In this document: positions 25,947 through 34,494 of the stretch, one piece after another
Position numbering within the stretch: the first letter of the stretch is position 1
Layout of the letters: each line of letters opens with the position of its first letter
Source of the DNA: Clostridiales bacterium
GTDB taxonomy: Bacteria > Bacillota > Clostridia > Lachnospirales > Lachnospiraceae
NCBI GenBank assembly: GCA_012520645.1
Contig: JAAYNV010000051.1
Location: 1 to 63,492, forward strand
Direction: 5' to 3'
DNA length: 63,492 bases
The notes under the pieces: generated by a model
The model's input: the letters and a program-made list of their open reading frames with translations, nothing else
The model's database searches: none
Told to the model about the DNA's origin: nothing
Made by a program: the position numbers and the translations under genes

Positions 25947-26975
25947 TTACGGCTCCTGAATAGCATCATACAGTAACTTTGTGAGTGTATGGGTCTCATC
26001 CAGACCATATTCCCAATACATCAGCCCATACAGACCATTTTCTCTCGTATAATGCGCTTTCAGCTCCAGAGCATGTGCATCCTCATAGCTGATAAAGCTC
26101 TCCCCATTATAAAGCCATGCCGCCTGAGCGCGTTCATCGTGGTATTTCCGGTAGGCATGTCCAAAGTCATTTAACATTGCCTCAATCTGTCCATAGCCCA
26201 GAAACGTAGATCCGGCAGACTCCGCTTCACAGCCCAGTCCATGCTTTTCAGAACTGTCCTTTACTCCATACCACCTCCTGCCATAAAAGGCAGCACCAAG
26301 CACCAGCTTCCTTCTCGGTACACCTGCTTCACAGAAAATCTGTACCGACCGGTCCGCACTGGCCTCCGATACATCCTCATAGCTGCAGAGATTGGCATGG
26401 TGCCCGGTCAGTGTACGCATGGAACCTCTGAAATCATAGGTCATAAGCTGTACATAATCCAGATATTGCTCTGCCTGATCCATTCTCGTACTCTCCAGAA
26501 AGTAAGATTCAGCTCCAGCCGCAATGGACAATATTTTGTAGGATGAAAAGGCATCCAGTGCTTCCCTGAACTGTTTCAGAAGCAGAGTATAATTTTCCTT
26601 ATCTGCTGCATCTGCATGAATACCCGCTATTTCACAACACGGATATTCCCAGTCAATGTCAATGCCATCCAGGTCCAATGTATGAATCAGTTCCACACCC
26701 GACTGCACCAGTCTCCTTCTCGTCTCATAGTTCGAAGCTGCCTGCGAAAAGCCATCGGCACCCCATCCTCCTACCGATAAAACCAGCCGGATATTCGGAT
26801 TCAGACGGCGTACTCTTTTAAGCTCAGAAAAGATATTTTCTCCCGAAATATAAATCTTCCCATTCTGTATTACACCAAAAGCCACATGAATCGAATGAAG
26901 TCTTTCTGCATCTTCCTTTGTAATCTGTTTCAAATTTGCAGTGCTGCAATACGCGATCAACCTTCTTTCTGACAT
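25947..26975 (-). CDS. Glycoside hydrolase family 18 protein
   Basis: This 342-aa TIM-barrel protein shows the GH18 signature DGIDIDWEYP with the catalytic glutamate, the strand-3 motif RLVLSVGGWG, and the product-side motifs LMTYDF and LMYWEYG. There is no signal peptide, so it is probably cytoplasmic, unlike typical secreted chitinases. Substrates may be imported chito-oligosaccharides or N-glycan fragments. The start could be ATG 26975 (MSERRLIAYC) or ATG 26987, which is only one base from GGGAG. It follows its own transcription direction, separate from ptb. Confidence 0.9.
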   Translation of the reverse strand: MSERRLIAYCSTANLKQITKEDAERLHSIHVAFGVIQNGKIYISGENIFSELKRVRRLNPNIRLVLSVGGWGADGFSQAASNYETRRRLVQSGVELIHTLDLDGIDIDWEYPCCEIAGIHADAADKENYTLLLKQFREALDAFSSYKILSIAAGAESYFLESTRMDQAEQYLDYVQLMTYDFRGSMRTLTGHHANLCSYEDVSEASADRSVQIFCEAGVPRRKLVLGAAFYGRRWYGVKDSSEKHGLGCEAESAGSTFLGYGQIEAMLNDFGHAYRKYHDERAQAAWLYNGESFISYEDAHALELKAHYTRENGLYGLMYWEYGLDETHTLTKLLYDAIQEP

Positions 26976-27119
26976 TTTTATACCCATACTCCCTTCTTTT
27001 CCCGTTTACATTATCTTTCATTTTTAAATATTTTTCCATTTTATCCGGCATCTCCCACTCCGTCAATGTTTTCCGGTAAACTCCCCATATTTATACACAA
27101 AACCGCAAAATCCTACACC

Positions 27120-27148
27120 TTGACCTTATATATCAGAAGTGTTATTAT
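27120..27148 (+). promoter_or_regulatory. ptb-buk promoter
   Basis: TTGACC (27120-27125), a 17-bp spacer and TATTAT (27143-27148) lie about 85 nt before the ptb start. Confidence 0.65.
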
Positions 27149-27232
27149 TTTAACGATAGAAAACGTACGCCGCAGAAGATGTCTGCTCTGACATTTTCTG
27201 AGACAGATTATGAAAATAAGAGGTGTAAACAA

Positions 27233-28153
27233 ATGAGCAAAACTTTCGATGAATTAGTGTCAAAGGTCAATGAGTTCGAGATGAAAAAAGTAGCCGTGGC
27301 CGTGGCTCAGGACTCCGCTGTATTAGAGGCTGTAAAAGCTGCCAAAGATCGTAAGATCGCTGATGCCATTCTGGTTGGTCACAAAGACAAAATCCAGGCA
27401 GTTGCTGATGAAATGGGCATTGACCTTACAGGTTTTGAGATCATCCATGTTGAGGATGACATTGAGGCATCCTTAACTGCCGTGAAGCTGGTGCATGACG
27501 GAAAAGCTGATATGTATATGAAGGGACTGATCAACACCAAGGATTTCTTAAAGAGTGTTTTAAATAAAGAAGTTGGTCTTCGTACCGGAAACGCTTTGTC
27601 ACACGTATGTGTATTTGATATCAAAGGAATTGATCACCTGTTATTCTTAACCGATGTGGCATTTATTCCATATCCGACTCTGGAGGATAAAGTCAACATT
27701 ATCAACAATACACTGGAAATCACCAAGGCTTGCGATATTGAAAACCCGAAGGTAGCTCCTTTAGCTGCTGTTGAGGTTGTAAATCCGCAAATGCCGGTAA
27801 CCGTAGAAGCTGCAGAACTGACACAGATGAATAAGGACGGTAAGATCACCGGTTGTATCGTAGACGGTCCTCTTTCCCTTGATCTTGCAATCGACCCGGA
27901 AGCAGCCAAGCACAAAAGCGCAACCGACCGTGCCATTCAGGGTGATGCTGATGTCCTTTTATTCCCGGATATCCATGCCGGCAATCTGGTATACAAAGCA
28001 CTTGTACATACTGCCGATGTCAAGAACGGCAACATTCTGACAGGAACAAAAGCGCCCGTTATTTTAACTTCCCGTTCCGATACTTTTGAAGTAAAGGTAA
28101 ATTCCATCGCACTCGGTGCTGTGGTTGCTGAGGCTATGAAGAAAAATTCTTAA
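27233..28153 (+). CDS. ptb: Phosphate butyryltransferase
   Basis: Ptb converts butyryl-CoA and phosphate to butyryl-phosphate. The 306-aa protein has the PTA/PTB fold with AVAVAQDSAVLEAVKAAKDR, MKGLINTKDFL, and the late LLFPDIHAGNLVYKAL and APVILTSRSD motifs. These are closer to phosphotransbutyrylase than to phosphotransacetylase. AGAGGTG precedes the ATG at 27233. buk follows after 78 nt, so they form the terminal ATP-yielding branch for the thl-etfA operon at 32.6-38.7 kb. Confidence 0.93.
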   Translation: MSKTFDELVSKVNEFEMKKVAVAVAQDSAVLEAVKAAKDRKIADAILVGHKDKIQAVADEMGIDLTGFEIIHVEDDIEASLTAVKLVHDGKADMYMKGLINTKDFLKSVLNKEVGLRTGNALSHVCVFDIKGIDHLLFLTDVAFIPYPTLEDKVNIINNTLEITKACDIENPKVAPLAAVEVVNPQMPVTVEAAELTQMNKDGKITGCIVDGPLSLDLAIDPEAAKHKSATDRAIQGDADVLLFPDIHAGNLVYKALVHTADVKNGNILTGTKAPVILTSRSDTFEVKVNSIALGAVVAEAMKKNS

Positions 28154-28231
28154 TCGCTGCAGCGTTTTTACGGAACTTTTTTCTACAGAATTTTTTGTAA
28201 AATCATATATAAAAGCAGGAGGAATAAAAAA

Positions 28232-29299
28232 ATGTCTATCAAAAGCTTAATCATCAATCCGGGTTCCACCTCCACCAAAATCGGTGTATTCGAGGATGAG
28301 ACTCTGTTATTTGAAGAGACCTTAAGACATTCCACAGAAGAGATCAGCAAATATGCTTCCATTATCGACCAGAAGGACTTCCGCAAGGACATCATTGTAA
28401 ATTTCCTGAAGGAGAAGGATTTTGACATCAAATCCCTGAACATGGTTGTAGGCCGCGGCGGTATGTTAAAACCGATTCCGGGCGGTACCTATGCAGTAAG
28501 CGATGAGCTGTTAGAGGATTTAAAGATCGGTAAACAGGGACAGCATGCTTCCAACCTGGGCGGTATTCTGGCAAGAGAAATCGGTGACTCCATCGGTGTT
28601 CCTTCCTATATCGTAGACCCGGTTGTTGTTGACGAGCTGTGTCAGATTGCCAGATATTCCGGTGTACCGGAGCTTCCGAGAGTCAGCGTATTCCATGCAC
28701 TGAATCAGAAGGCCGTTGCAAAACGCTATGCAAAAGAAACCGGAAAGTCTTATGATTCTCTTCGCCTGATTGTCGTACATATGGGCGGCGGTGTTTCTGT
28801 AGGCGCTCACGAAAACGGAAAAGTCATTGATGTTTTCAATGCCTTAGACGGCGATGGTGCATTCTCACCGGAAAGAGCCGGCGGTCTTCCGAGCGGCGCA
28901 CTGATCAAGATGTGCTTCTCCGGCAACTATTCTCAGGATGAAGTCTACAAGAAAGTAGTCGGCAAAGGCGGCTTTAACGCTTACCTTGGCACCAATGACA
29001 TGCGTGACGTAGAGAAAATGGTAGATGGCGGCGATGCCAAGGCTAAGGAAATCCGTGATGCCTTCATCTTCCAGGTAACCAAAGACATCGGCTCCATGGC
29101 ATGCGTATTAAACGGAAAGGTAGACCAGATCATTGTGACAGGCGGTATCGCATATGACAAAGCTGTCGTTGCTGCTTTGAAGGAAAAGGCAGAGTGGATT
29201 GCTCCGTTTACCGTATATCCGGGCGAGGACGAACTGCTTGCACTCGTACAGGGTGGTCTGCGTGTCATGAACGGCGAAGAAAAGGCGATGGAGTATTAA
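28232..29299 (+). CDS. buk: Butyrate kinase
   Basis: Buk makes butyrate and ATP from butyryl-phosphate. This 355-aa ASKHA kinase begins [15 protein letters not shown], with [28 protein letters not shown] and [11 protein letters not shown] in family order. The length matches butyrate kinases rather than the 400-aa acetate kinases. AGGAGGAA lies 7 nt upstream. No clear terminator follows; the next 380 bases hold an intron remnant. Confidence 0.95.
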   Translation: MSIKSLIINPGSTSTKIGVFEDETLLFEETLRHSTEEISKYASIIDQKDFRKDIIVNFLKEKDFDIKSLNMVVGRGGMLKPIPGGTYAVSDELLEDLKIGKQGQHASNLGGILAREIGDSIGVPSYIVDPVVVDELCQIARYSGVPELPRVSVFHALNQKAVAKRYAKETGKSYDSLRLIVVHMGGGVSVGAHENGKVIDVFNALDGDGAFSPERAGGLPSGALIKMCFSGNYSQDEVYKKVVGKGGFNAYLGTNDMRDVEKMVDGGDAKAKEIRDAFIFQVTKDIGSMACVLNGKVDQIIVTGGIAYDKAVVAALKEKAEWIAPFTVYPGEDELLALVQGGLRVMNGEEKAMEY

Positions 29300-29349
29300 A
29301 CCGTTGTTCCAAGAATCACTGTCGCTTCTAATTTTAGAATAAAATGGTC

Positions 29350-29440
29350 GGTGGATCATTATTTTATCTATCCACCTCTCACACCACCGTGTGTCAGACT
29401 TTCTAACACTTCGTTTGAAAGTTCTTGCACACGGTGTTTT
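29350..29440 (-). mobile_element. Probable group II intron 3'-end remnant (domain V-VI-like)
   Basis: On the minus strand CACCGTGTG (from 29428-29436) pairs with CACACGGTG (from 29395-29403), with an inner ACTTTC/GAAAGT stem. It is followed by GGTGTGAGAGG and a second hairpin, GGTGGAT/ATCCACC (29350-29376), with an A-rich loop. This layout recalls the domain V, linker and domain VI at the end of bacterial group II introns. No reverse transcriptase is present. The rest of 29300-29680 has only short frames that shadow this structure and no other recognisable gene. Confidence 0.4.
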
Positions 29441-29680
29441 TCTTTCAGAAGTTTTTTCCCACAATTGGTATATCTGAAAAAACCTTTTCCGAATATATAT
29501 TGATACTGCTTTCCGCCCATAAACGCATAACTTTTCACTCCTATCATCCCATATACGATTTCTATACTTTTCAATCACTTTTTGTAATGATATACTAGAT
29601 AAAAATATCTTCTAATGGATGATCCATAAATTTTATTAGAATCATATTTTACTCATCACATATCAAAGGAGGACTAACCA

Positions 29681-30085
29681 ATGGACAAAAAAGAAAAAGC
29701 TATCGAATTACACGACAAAAGATACAACTGCTGTCAGGCCGTAGCCTGTTCCTTTGCAGACGAAATCGGAGTGGATATGGAAACACTCTTTAAAGCAGGA
29801 GAAGCCTTTGGACTTGGTATGGGCGGTATGCAGGGAACCTGCGGTGCTCTTTCCGGTGCCATTATGCTGGCTGGCTTTTTAAATAGTGACGGTGATGTCA
29901 ATGACCCAAAAACAAAAGCTGACACCTACAAACTGTCCAAGGAGCTTGTGTCACGTTTCAAAGAAAAAACCGGCTCTACCGTATGCTGTGAATTAAAAGG
30001 CGTTAATACCGGCAAAGTGCTTCATACCTGTCCCGATTGTATCCGTGATGGTGTTGCGGTCGTACAGGAGGTCTTAAAGTTATAA
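29681..30085 (+). CDS. C_GCAxxG_C_C family redox-type protein
   Basis: This 134-aa protein has the family pattern: NCCQAVACSFADE near residue 16, GMQGTCGALSGAIMLAG near residue 47, VCCELKG near residue 105 and HTCPDCIRDGV near residue 115. The conserved cysteines suggest a metal or FeS cofactor, but the function is unknown. AAAGGAGGACTAACC precedes the ATG. A decayed relative lies at 63172-63346. The lipase gene starts one base after its stop. Confidence 0.92.
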   Translation: MDKKEKAIELHDKRYNCCQAVACSFADEIGVDMETLFKAGEAFGLGMGGMQGTCGALSGAIMLAGFLNSDGDVNDPKTKADTYKLSKELVSRFKEKTGSTVCCELKGVNTGKVLHTCPDCIRDGVAVVQEVLKL

Positions 30086-30086
30086 A

Positions 30087-31649
30087 ATGAATGAACTGAT
30101 ACTACTGTCATTCTCTGTTCTTCCCATTCTCCTGATCGTACTGGATGCCAGCAGATTGATAGAATTGACCGGAAAATGGCTCAAACTCCCTGTGATATTC
30201 CTGATATCCAACTGTGTACTCCTATTTCATTCACTTTCTATCTGGCAGATACATATAGAAAGATCGCCGGAAACATTCTGGACTTCCGCTTTGATTGACG
30301 GTTGCTTTGTGACATTGCTTGTATTCGTGCTATATACCTTTTTTCGTTTCCATATCATCCCGTTTCGACAGAATAAGAGCGGGAGTAAAAGGATGCGCAT
30401 CTTATATGGCGGACGCATATTACTACAGACAGGATTCTGGGGCTGTATAGCAGAACTTCTATTCTGCTTTCTCTTTTTTACAAAGAGACTATTCCGGATT
30501 CCTTATATGCCACCTAAACTGGCTTGGATTTCTACCTGTGATATGACAACGAACACCTTTTGTGCTTCATATGGTTTTACACCGGACAACGAGTATGCCT
30601 TAAAATGCTTCTGCATCAATCTTGCCGTATGTTCGGTTATATTTCTGGGAACCTTTCTTTATAACGGAACTCTCCGGATTCTTTGTACATGTAGAAGGCT
30701 CGGTATATTAAAACGTTTTTTAATAATTATCAACATTTGGGTACCTATTGTAAACCTGTTTTTAATCCACTATCTGTGTAAGAAAGCTAAGGAAGAATAT
30801 TCTCAGGAGTGCTGCCGCTTTGATTTAAAGTGCTGCCGTTCTGGAAATAACGTATGTTCTTTAAAATACCCACTCATTATGATGCACGGAATCGGATTCC
30901 GTGACCTGCGCTATTTTAATTATTGGGGCCGGATTCCCAAAGAGCTTTGCAAAAACGGTGCCATCGTCTACTATGGTCATCAGAATGCGTGGGGTACGAT
31001 TGAAGAAAATGCTGAGGCACTCCGCCTAAAAATTGAAACCGTCTGTCAGGAAACCGGTGCAGCAAAGGTTAACATCATTGCGCATTCCAAGGGCGGGCTG
31101 GACAGCCGCTATCTGATAAATGCTCTGCATATGGCCGACCAGATAGCCTCTCTGACTACAATCAATACTCCTCACTATTGTTCAGAGCTCATTAATGTAC
31201 TGAACAGGCTGCCGGATGGTATCTATCGCCTTATCGCATCCTGGTTTGACCGTTCGTTTACTAAATTCGGGGATCAAAAACCGGACTGTTATCATTCCAG
31301 TAAGCAGCTTTCTCCAGCCTATTGTGAAGTATTTAATGCCAAATATCCGGATGTTCCCGGTGTATACTACCAAAGCTACGCCTCTGTTATGAATCATTTT
31401 TTCAGTGATTCTCTGCTGAGCATTCCCTATCTGATTATGAAGCTTGTAACCGGTGAGAAAAATGACGGACTGGTTACGGAACGATCTGCCCGATGGGCAA
31501 ACTTTCATGGTACCTTCCGGAACACAAAGCATGGTCGTGGAATCTCTCATGGTGATATGATCGATTTGAAACGCGAAGATTATCGCGGTTTTGATGTGAT
31601 CGAAGAATACATAACTATTGTTTCAGAATTAAAGGATAAGGGATTTTGA
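30087..31649 (+). CDS. Membrane-bound lipase-like alpha/beta hydrolase
   Basis: This 520-aa protein has an N-terminal half with about five to six membrane segments (to residue about 235). The C-terminal half is hydrolytic: YPLIMMHGIGFRDLRYF, then the nucleophile elbow IIAHSKGGLDSRY, and SHGDMIDLKRE, where the histidine may be catalytic. The domain resembles triacylglycerol lipases and PGAP1-like esterases. No own Shine-Dalgarno is close; GGAGG lies 15 nt upstream inside the preceding gene, so translation is probably coupled. The membrane half is not recognised. Confidence 0.82.
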   Translation: MNELILLSFSVLPILLIVLDASRLIELTGKWLKLPVIFLISNCVLLFHSLSIWQIHIERSPETFWTSALIDGCFVTLLVFVLYTFFRFHIIPFRQNKSGSKRMRILYGGRILLQTGFWGCIAELLFCFLFFTKRLFRIPYMPPKLAWISTCDMTTNTFCASYGFTPDNEYALKCFCINLAVCSVIFLGTFLYNGTLRILCTCRRLGILKRFLIIINIWVPIVNLFLIHYLCKKAKEEYSQECCRFDLKCCRSGNNVCSLKYPLIMMHGIGFRDLRYFNYWGRIPKELCKNGAIVYYGHQNAWGTIEENAEALRLKIETVCQETGAAKVNIIAHSKGGLDSRYLINALHMADQIASLTTINTPHYCSELINVLNRLPDGIYRLIASWFDRSFTKFGDQKPDCYHSSKQLSPAYCEVFNAKYPDVPGVYYQSYASVMNHFFSDSLLSIPYLIMKLVTGEKNDGLVTERSARWANFHGTFRNTKHGRGISHGDMIDLKREDYRGFDVIEEYITIVSELKDKGF

Positions 31650-31670
31650 TTTTCCCTTATCCTTTTACTT
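31631..31670 (+). terminator. Terminator of the lipase gene
   Basis: AAAGGATAAGGGA (31631-31643) and TCCCTTATCCTTT (31653-31665) form the stem, followed by TTACTTTTC. The stop codon of the lipase lies in the loop. Confidence 0.85.
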
Positions 31671-31954
31671 TTCAAAAATTCAAGATTATGAATGGTATTC
31701 CTGCATTTTTCCTGTATAAAAGTATTTCTTTTTGCATCTTTTTTAATATCGTGTGATATTTATTTTCCCTTTTTTATTTGTTTGCTTCATATTTCAGAAC
31801 TGTTTTTTCAGAAATGCAGTGGAAACTGTTGTATTTCCTGACTTTTTTTGTTTTCAACCATTTTGAATAATTATCTGAATTTTCTATCTTTATAAAAAAT
31901 TTACATTCTTTTGCAAGATATGATTCAACAGCTGTTTTGCCGTATTTTCTACCA
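31671..31954. other. AT-rich intergenic stretch
   Basis: This stretch has only a 63-codon minus-strand frame (31774-31965) that overlaps the ybaK end by 11 bp, lacks a ribosome binding site and is lysine-rich. I cannot support it as a gene. No promoter or RNA is recognisable. Confidence 0.5.
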
Positions 31955-32446
31955 CTATGATTCATTCACAATAATCTGTGCAAATTCTGCTTTGGATGCT
32001 TTCTGCAGATCATCCGGCGTCAATTCAATCTGAGACCCCAATTTCCCGCCACTGACAATAATTTTCTCCTGCGACAGTGCTGATTCATCAATCCTGGTCA
32101 CATACTGCTTTTTCATCCCGATTGCTGTACAGCCACCTCGGATATAACCTGTAATCGCATTGATTTCTTTTACATGGATCATCGCTACCGATTTTTCCCC
32201 TACCGACTTTGCAGCCTTTTTCATATCAAGTTCCTCTGCAATCGGAATGACAAATACAAAATAATTTTTACTGTGCCCTACTGTAACCAGTGTCTTATAC
32301 ATCTTTTCATATGGTTGTCCGAGTTTATCTGCAATCTGAATCGCATCTATAAACTCTTCACATTCATAAGTATAATGCTCATATGGGATTTTCAGACTGT
32401 CTAAAATCCGCATTGCATTTGTTTTGACTTCCTTTTGTTTGCCCAT
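31955..32446 (-). CDS. ybaK: Cys-tRNA(Pro)/Cys-tRNA(Cys) deacylase YbaK
   Basis: This 163-aa YbaK/EbsC protein removes mischarged amino acids from tRNA in trans. The family lysine motif KTLVTVGHSKNYFVFVIP is present, followed by HVKEINAITGYIRGGCTAIGMKK and the late IIVSGGKLGSQIEL. Length and motif order are typical. It is transcribed after the butyrate operon on the minus strand, with a terminator between them. Confidence 0.93.
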   Translation of the reverse strand: MGKQKEVKTNAMRILDSLKIPYEHYTYECEEFIDAIQIADKLGQPYEKMYKTLVTVGHSKNYFVFVIPIAEELDMKKAAKSVGEKSVAMIHVKEINAITGYIRGGCTAIGMKKQYVTRIDESALSQEKIIVSGGKLGSQIELTPDDLQKASKAEFAQIIVNES

Positions 32447-32465
32447 GCTATTTCTCCCAGCGCAC

Positions 32466-32502
32466 TATAAAAGAAGGTCAGAATAGTGAAACCATTCTGA
32501 CC
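32466..32502 (-). terminator. Terminator of the thl-etfA operon
   Basis: GGTCAGAAT (32476-32484) and ATTCTGACC (32494-32502) form the stem. T-rich tails exist on both strands; on the minus strand it is TTCTTTTATAG. It lies 79 nt after the etfA stop. Confidence 0.8.
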
Positions 32503-32580
32503 TCTTTCTTCTTTTCATTTTTACCTATTTGTTTTTTAATCTTTCCGACTTTTCTTTATCAGTCAGACTTTTCCATGCTC

Positions 32581-33624
32581 TTATTTTGCAGCGATTTCAG
32601 CCTTTAACTTCTCTGTTAATGCCGGAAGGATCTTGTTTAAGTCACCTACAATACCGTAGTCAGCTACATCAAAGATCGGTGCTGTCTCATCCCTGTTGAT
32701 TGCAATGATGACATCAGACTCTTCCATACCTGCAAGATGCTGGATTGCTCCGGAGATACCGATTGCAAAGTATACGTTCGGACGAACAGTCTTACCGGTC
32801 TGACCTACCTGTAAATCTTTCGGCTTCCAGCCTGCATCTACAACAGCACGGGAGCAGCTTACGGTTGCTCCAAGAACCTCTGCCAGATCATCTAACAGTT
32901 TGAAGTTCTCTGCGCTTCCAACACCACGTCCGCCGGATACAAGGATCTTAGCGTCCATGATATCTACAGTATCTACTACAGATTTTACAACCTTTAAGAT
33001 TTCAACATATTTGTTGTCCGGTGTGAATCCAGGATTGAACTCTTCGATGACAGCCTTCTTGCTCTCATCCTTCGGAAGCTTCTGCATAACACCAGGACGA
33101 ACGGTTGCCATCTGCGGACGGAAGTTCGGGCAGGCGATTGTTGCGATTGTGTTGCCGCCAAATGCCGGACGTGTCATAAGCAGCTGGTTGTGTAACTGCT
33201 CTTTGCCCGGAATCGGGTTGATCGGGAAATCACCGATCTCAAGCTGGGTACAGTCTGCTGTCAGACCTGTATGGATTCTTGCAGAAACTCTCGGTCCTAA
33301 ATCTCTACCGATTGCAGTAGCACCTACTAAGAAAATTTCCGGTTTGTATTTCTCGATTACGGAAGCGAGTGCGTGAGCATACGGCTCTGTTCTGTACTCT
33401 TTTAATTCCGGATCGTCTACTACGATAACCTTGTCAGCACCGTATGCAGCAAGCTCGTCTGCAAGTGCCTTTACGTCTGAACCAACTAAAACTGCTGTTA
33501 CTTCTGTTCCTAAATCATTTGCGAGGTCTTTACCTTTACCGATCAGCTCTAAAGCGATTCCGCTTACTTCATTGTCAACCTGCTGTGCAAAGACAAATAC
33601 TCCTTTATATTCTGCTAAATTCAT
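32581..33624 (-). CDS. etfA: Electron transfer flavoprotein alpha subunit
   Basis: EtfA partners EtfB and butyryl-CoA dehydrogenase in flavin-based electron bifurcation. The 347-aa protein has LVGATAIGRDLGPRVSARIHTGLTADCTQL, the FAD-domain motif SGGRGVGSAENF, and the C-terminal QVGQTGKTVRPNVYFAIGISGAIQHLAGM that binds FAD. It lies 30 nt after etfB and ends the operon. Confidence 0.97.
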   Translation of the reverse strand: MNLAEYKGVFVFAQQVDNEVSGIALELIGKGKDLANDLGTEVTAVLVGSDVKALADELAAYGADKVIVVDDPELKEYRTEPYAHALASVIEKYKPEIFLVGATAIGRDLGPRVSARIHTGLTADCTQLEIGDFPINPIPGKEQLHNQLLMTRPAFGGNTIATIACPNFRPQMATVRPGVMQKLPKDESKKAVIEEFNPGFTPDNKYVEILKVVKSVVDTVDIMDAKILVSGGRGVGSAENFKLLDDLAEVLGATVSCSRAVVDAGWKPKDLQVGQTGKTVRPNVYFAIGISGAIQHLAGMEESDVIIAINRDETAPIFDVADYGIVGDLNKILPALTEKLKAEIAAK

Positions 33625-33654
33625 GATTTTTCCATGCTCCTTTCAAAGCCACAT

Positions 33655-34437
33655 TTAGATGACGTGCTTCTCTTTTAATTTACCAATGATGTAATCAACG
33701 GATTCTGTAGGATCCAGAGTAACCTTCTCACCAGCACCCTTTCTTACCTTATCAGAAGCCTTAGCGATCTGTGTCGGTGAACCCTTTAAGCCGAGGTTGG
33801 AGTCATCCACGTCTTTTAAGTCTGCTCTGCCCCAAACTGTAATCTCAGCATTGTAAGCATCAAAGATTCCGCCCGGAGTCATATAACGCGGCTCGTTTAA
33901 TTCAGCAAGCGCTGTAACTAAGCAAGGCATTTTTGCTTTTAATACATGATATCTGTCATCATACTGACGCTCAACGATTACGCTGTCGCCTTCTACTTCG
34001 ATTTTCTGTGCATAGGAGATTACCGGGATTCCAAGGTGCTCGGAAATCTGTGGTCCAACCTGTGCGGTATCACCATCGATAGCCTGACGGCCTGTGATGA
34101 TAAGATCATACTCTAAGTTGCGGATAGCACCAGCCAGTGTCTGGGAGGTTGCCCATGTATCAGCGCCGCCGAGTACTCTGTCTGTTACAAGGATACCCTT
34201 GTCAGCACCCATAGCCATTGCTTCACGAAGAACTTCTTCAGCCTTCGGAAGACCCATTGTAATAACAGTAACTTCAGCACCGTACTGATCTTTTAATCTC
34301 AGTGCTGCTTCCAGACCTGCTTTGTCATCCGGGTTCATGATAGTAAGCATAGCGCCTCTGTCAAGTGTACCATCGGGATTGAATTTAACGCCACCCTTTG
34401 TATCAGGTACCTGTTTAATACAAACAACGATTTTCAT
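33655..34437 (-). CDS. etfB: Electron transfer flavoprotein beta subunit
   Basis: EtfB is 260 aa and starts MKIVVCIKQVPDTKGGVKF, typical of clostridial EtfB. NPDDKAGLEAALRLKD, GRQAIDGDTAQVGPQ and LNEPRYMTPGGIFDAY are conserved nucleotide-site blocks. In the bifurcating complexes this subunit carries the second flavin near the NADH site. AAGGAGTG precedes the ATG. It lies between bcd and etfA. Confidence 0.97.
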   Translation of the reverse strand: MKIVVCIKQVPDTKGGVKFNPDGTLDRGAMLTIMNPDDKAGLEAALRLKDQYGAEVTVITMGLPKAEEVLREAMAMGADKGILVTDRVLGGADTWATSQTLAGAIRNLEYDLIITGRQAIDGDTAQVGPQISEHLGIPVISYAQKIEVEGDSVIVERQYDDRYHVLKAKMPCLVTALAELNEPRYMTPGGIFDAYNAEITVWGRADLKDVDDSNLGLKGSPTQIAKASDKVRKGAGEKVTLDPTESVDYIIGKLKEKHVI

Positions 34438-34494
34438 TGTATTTTCACTCCTTATATTTTCTTTGAAATTTGCTTTTCTTTTGCCTGTTGCGAA

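Noticed and set aside
29108..29578. Minus-strand frames of 68 and 156 codons next to buk
   Set aside because: They read through the intron-like hairpins and partly antisense to buk; no ribosome site and no family resemblance.
31774..31965. 63-codon minus-strand frame after ybaK
   Set aside because: Lysine-rich AT background, no ribosome site, no recognisable motif; kept only as a note in the gap entry.
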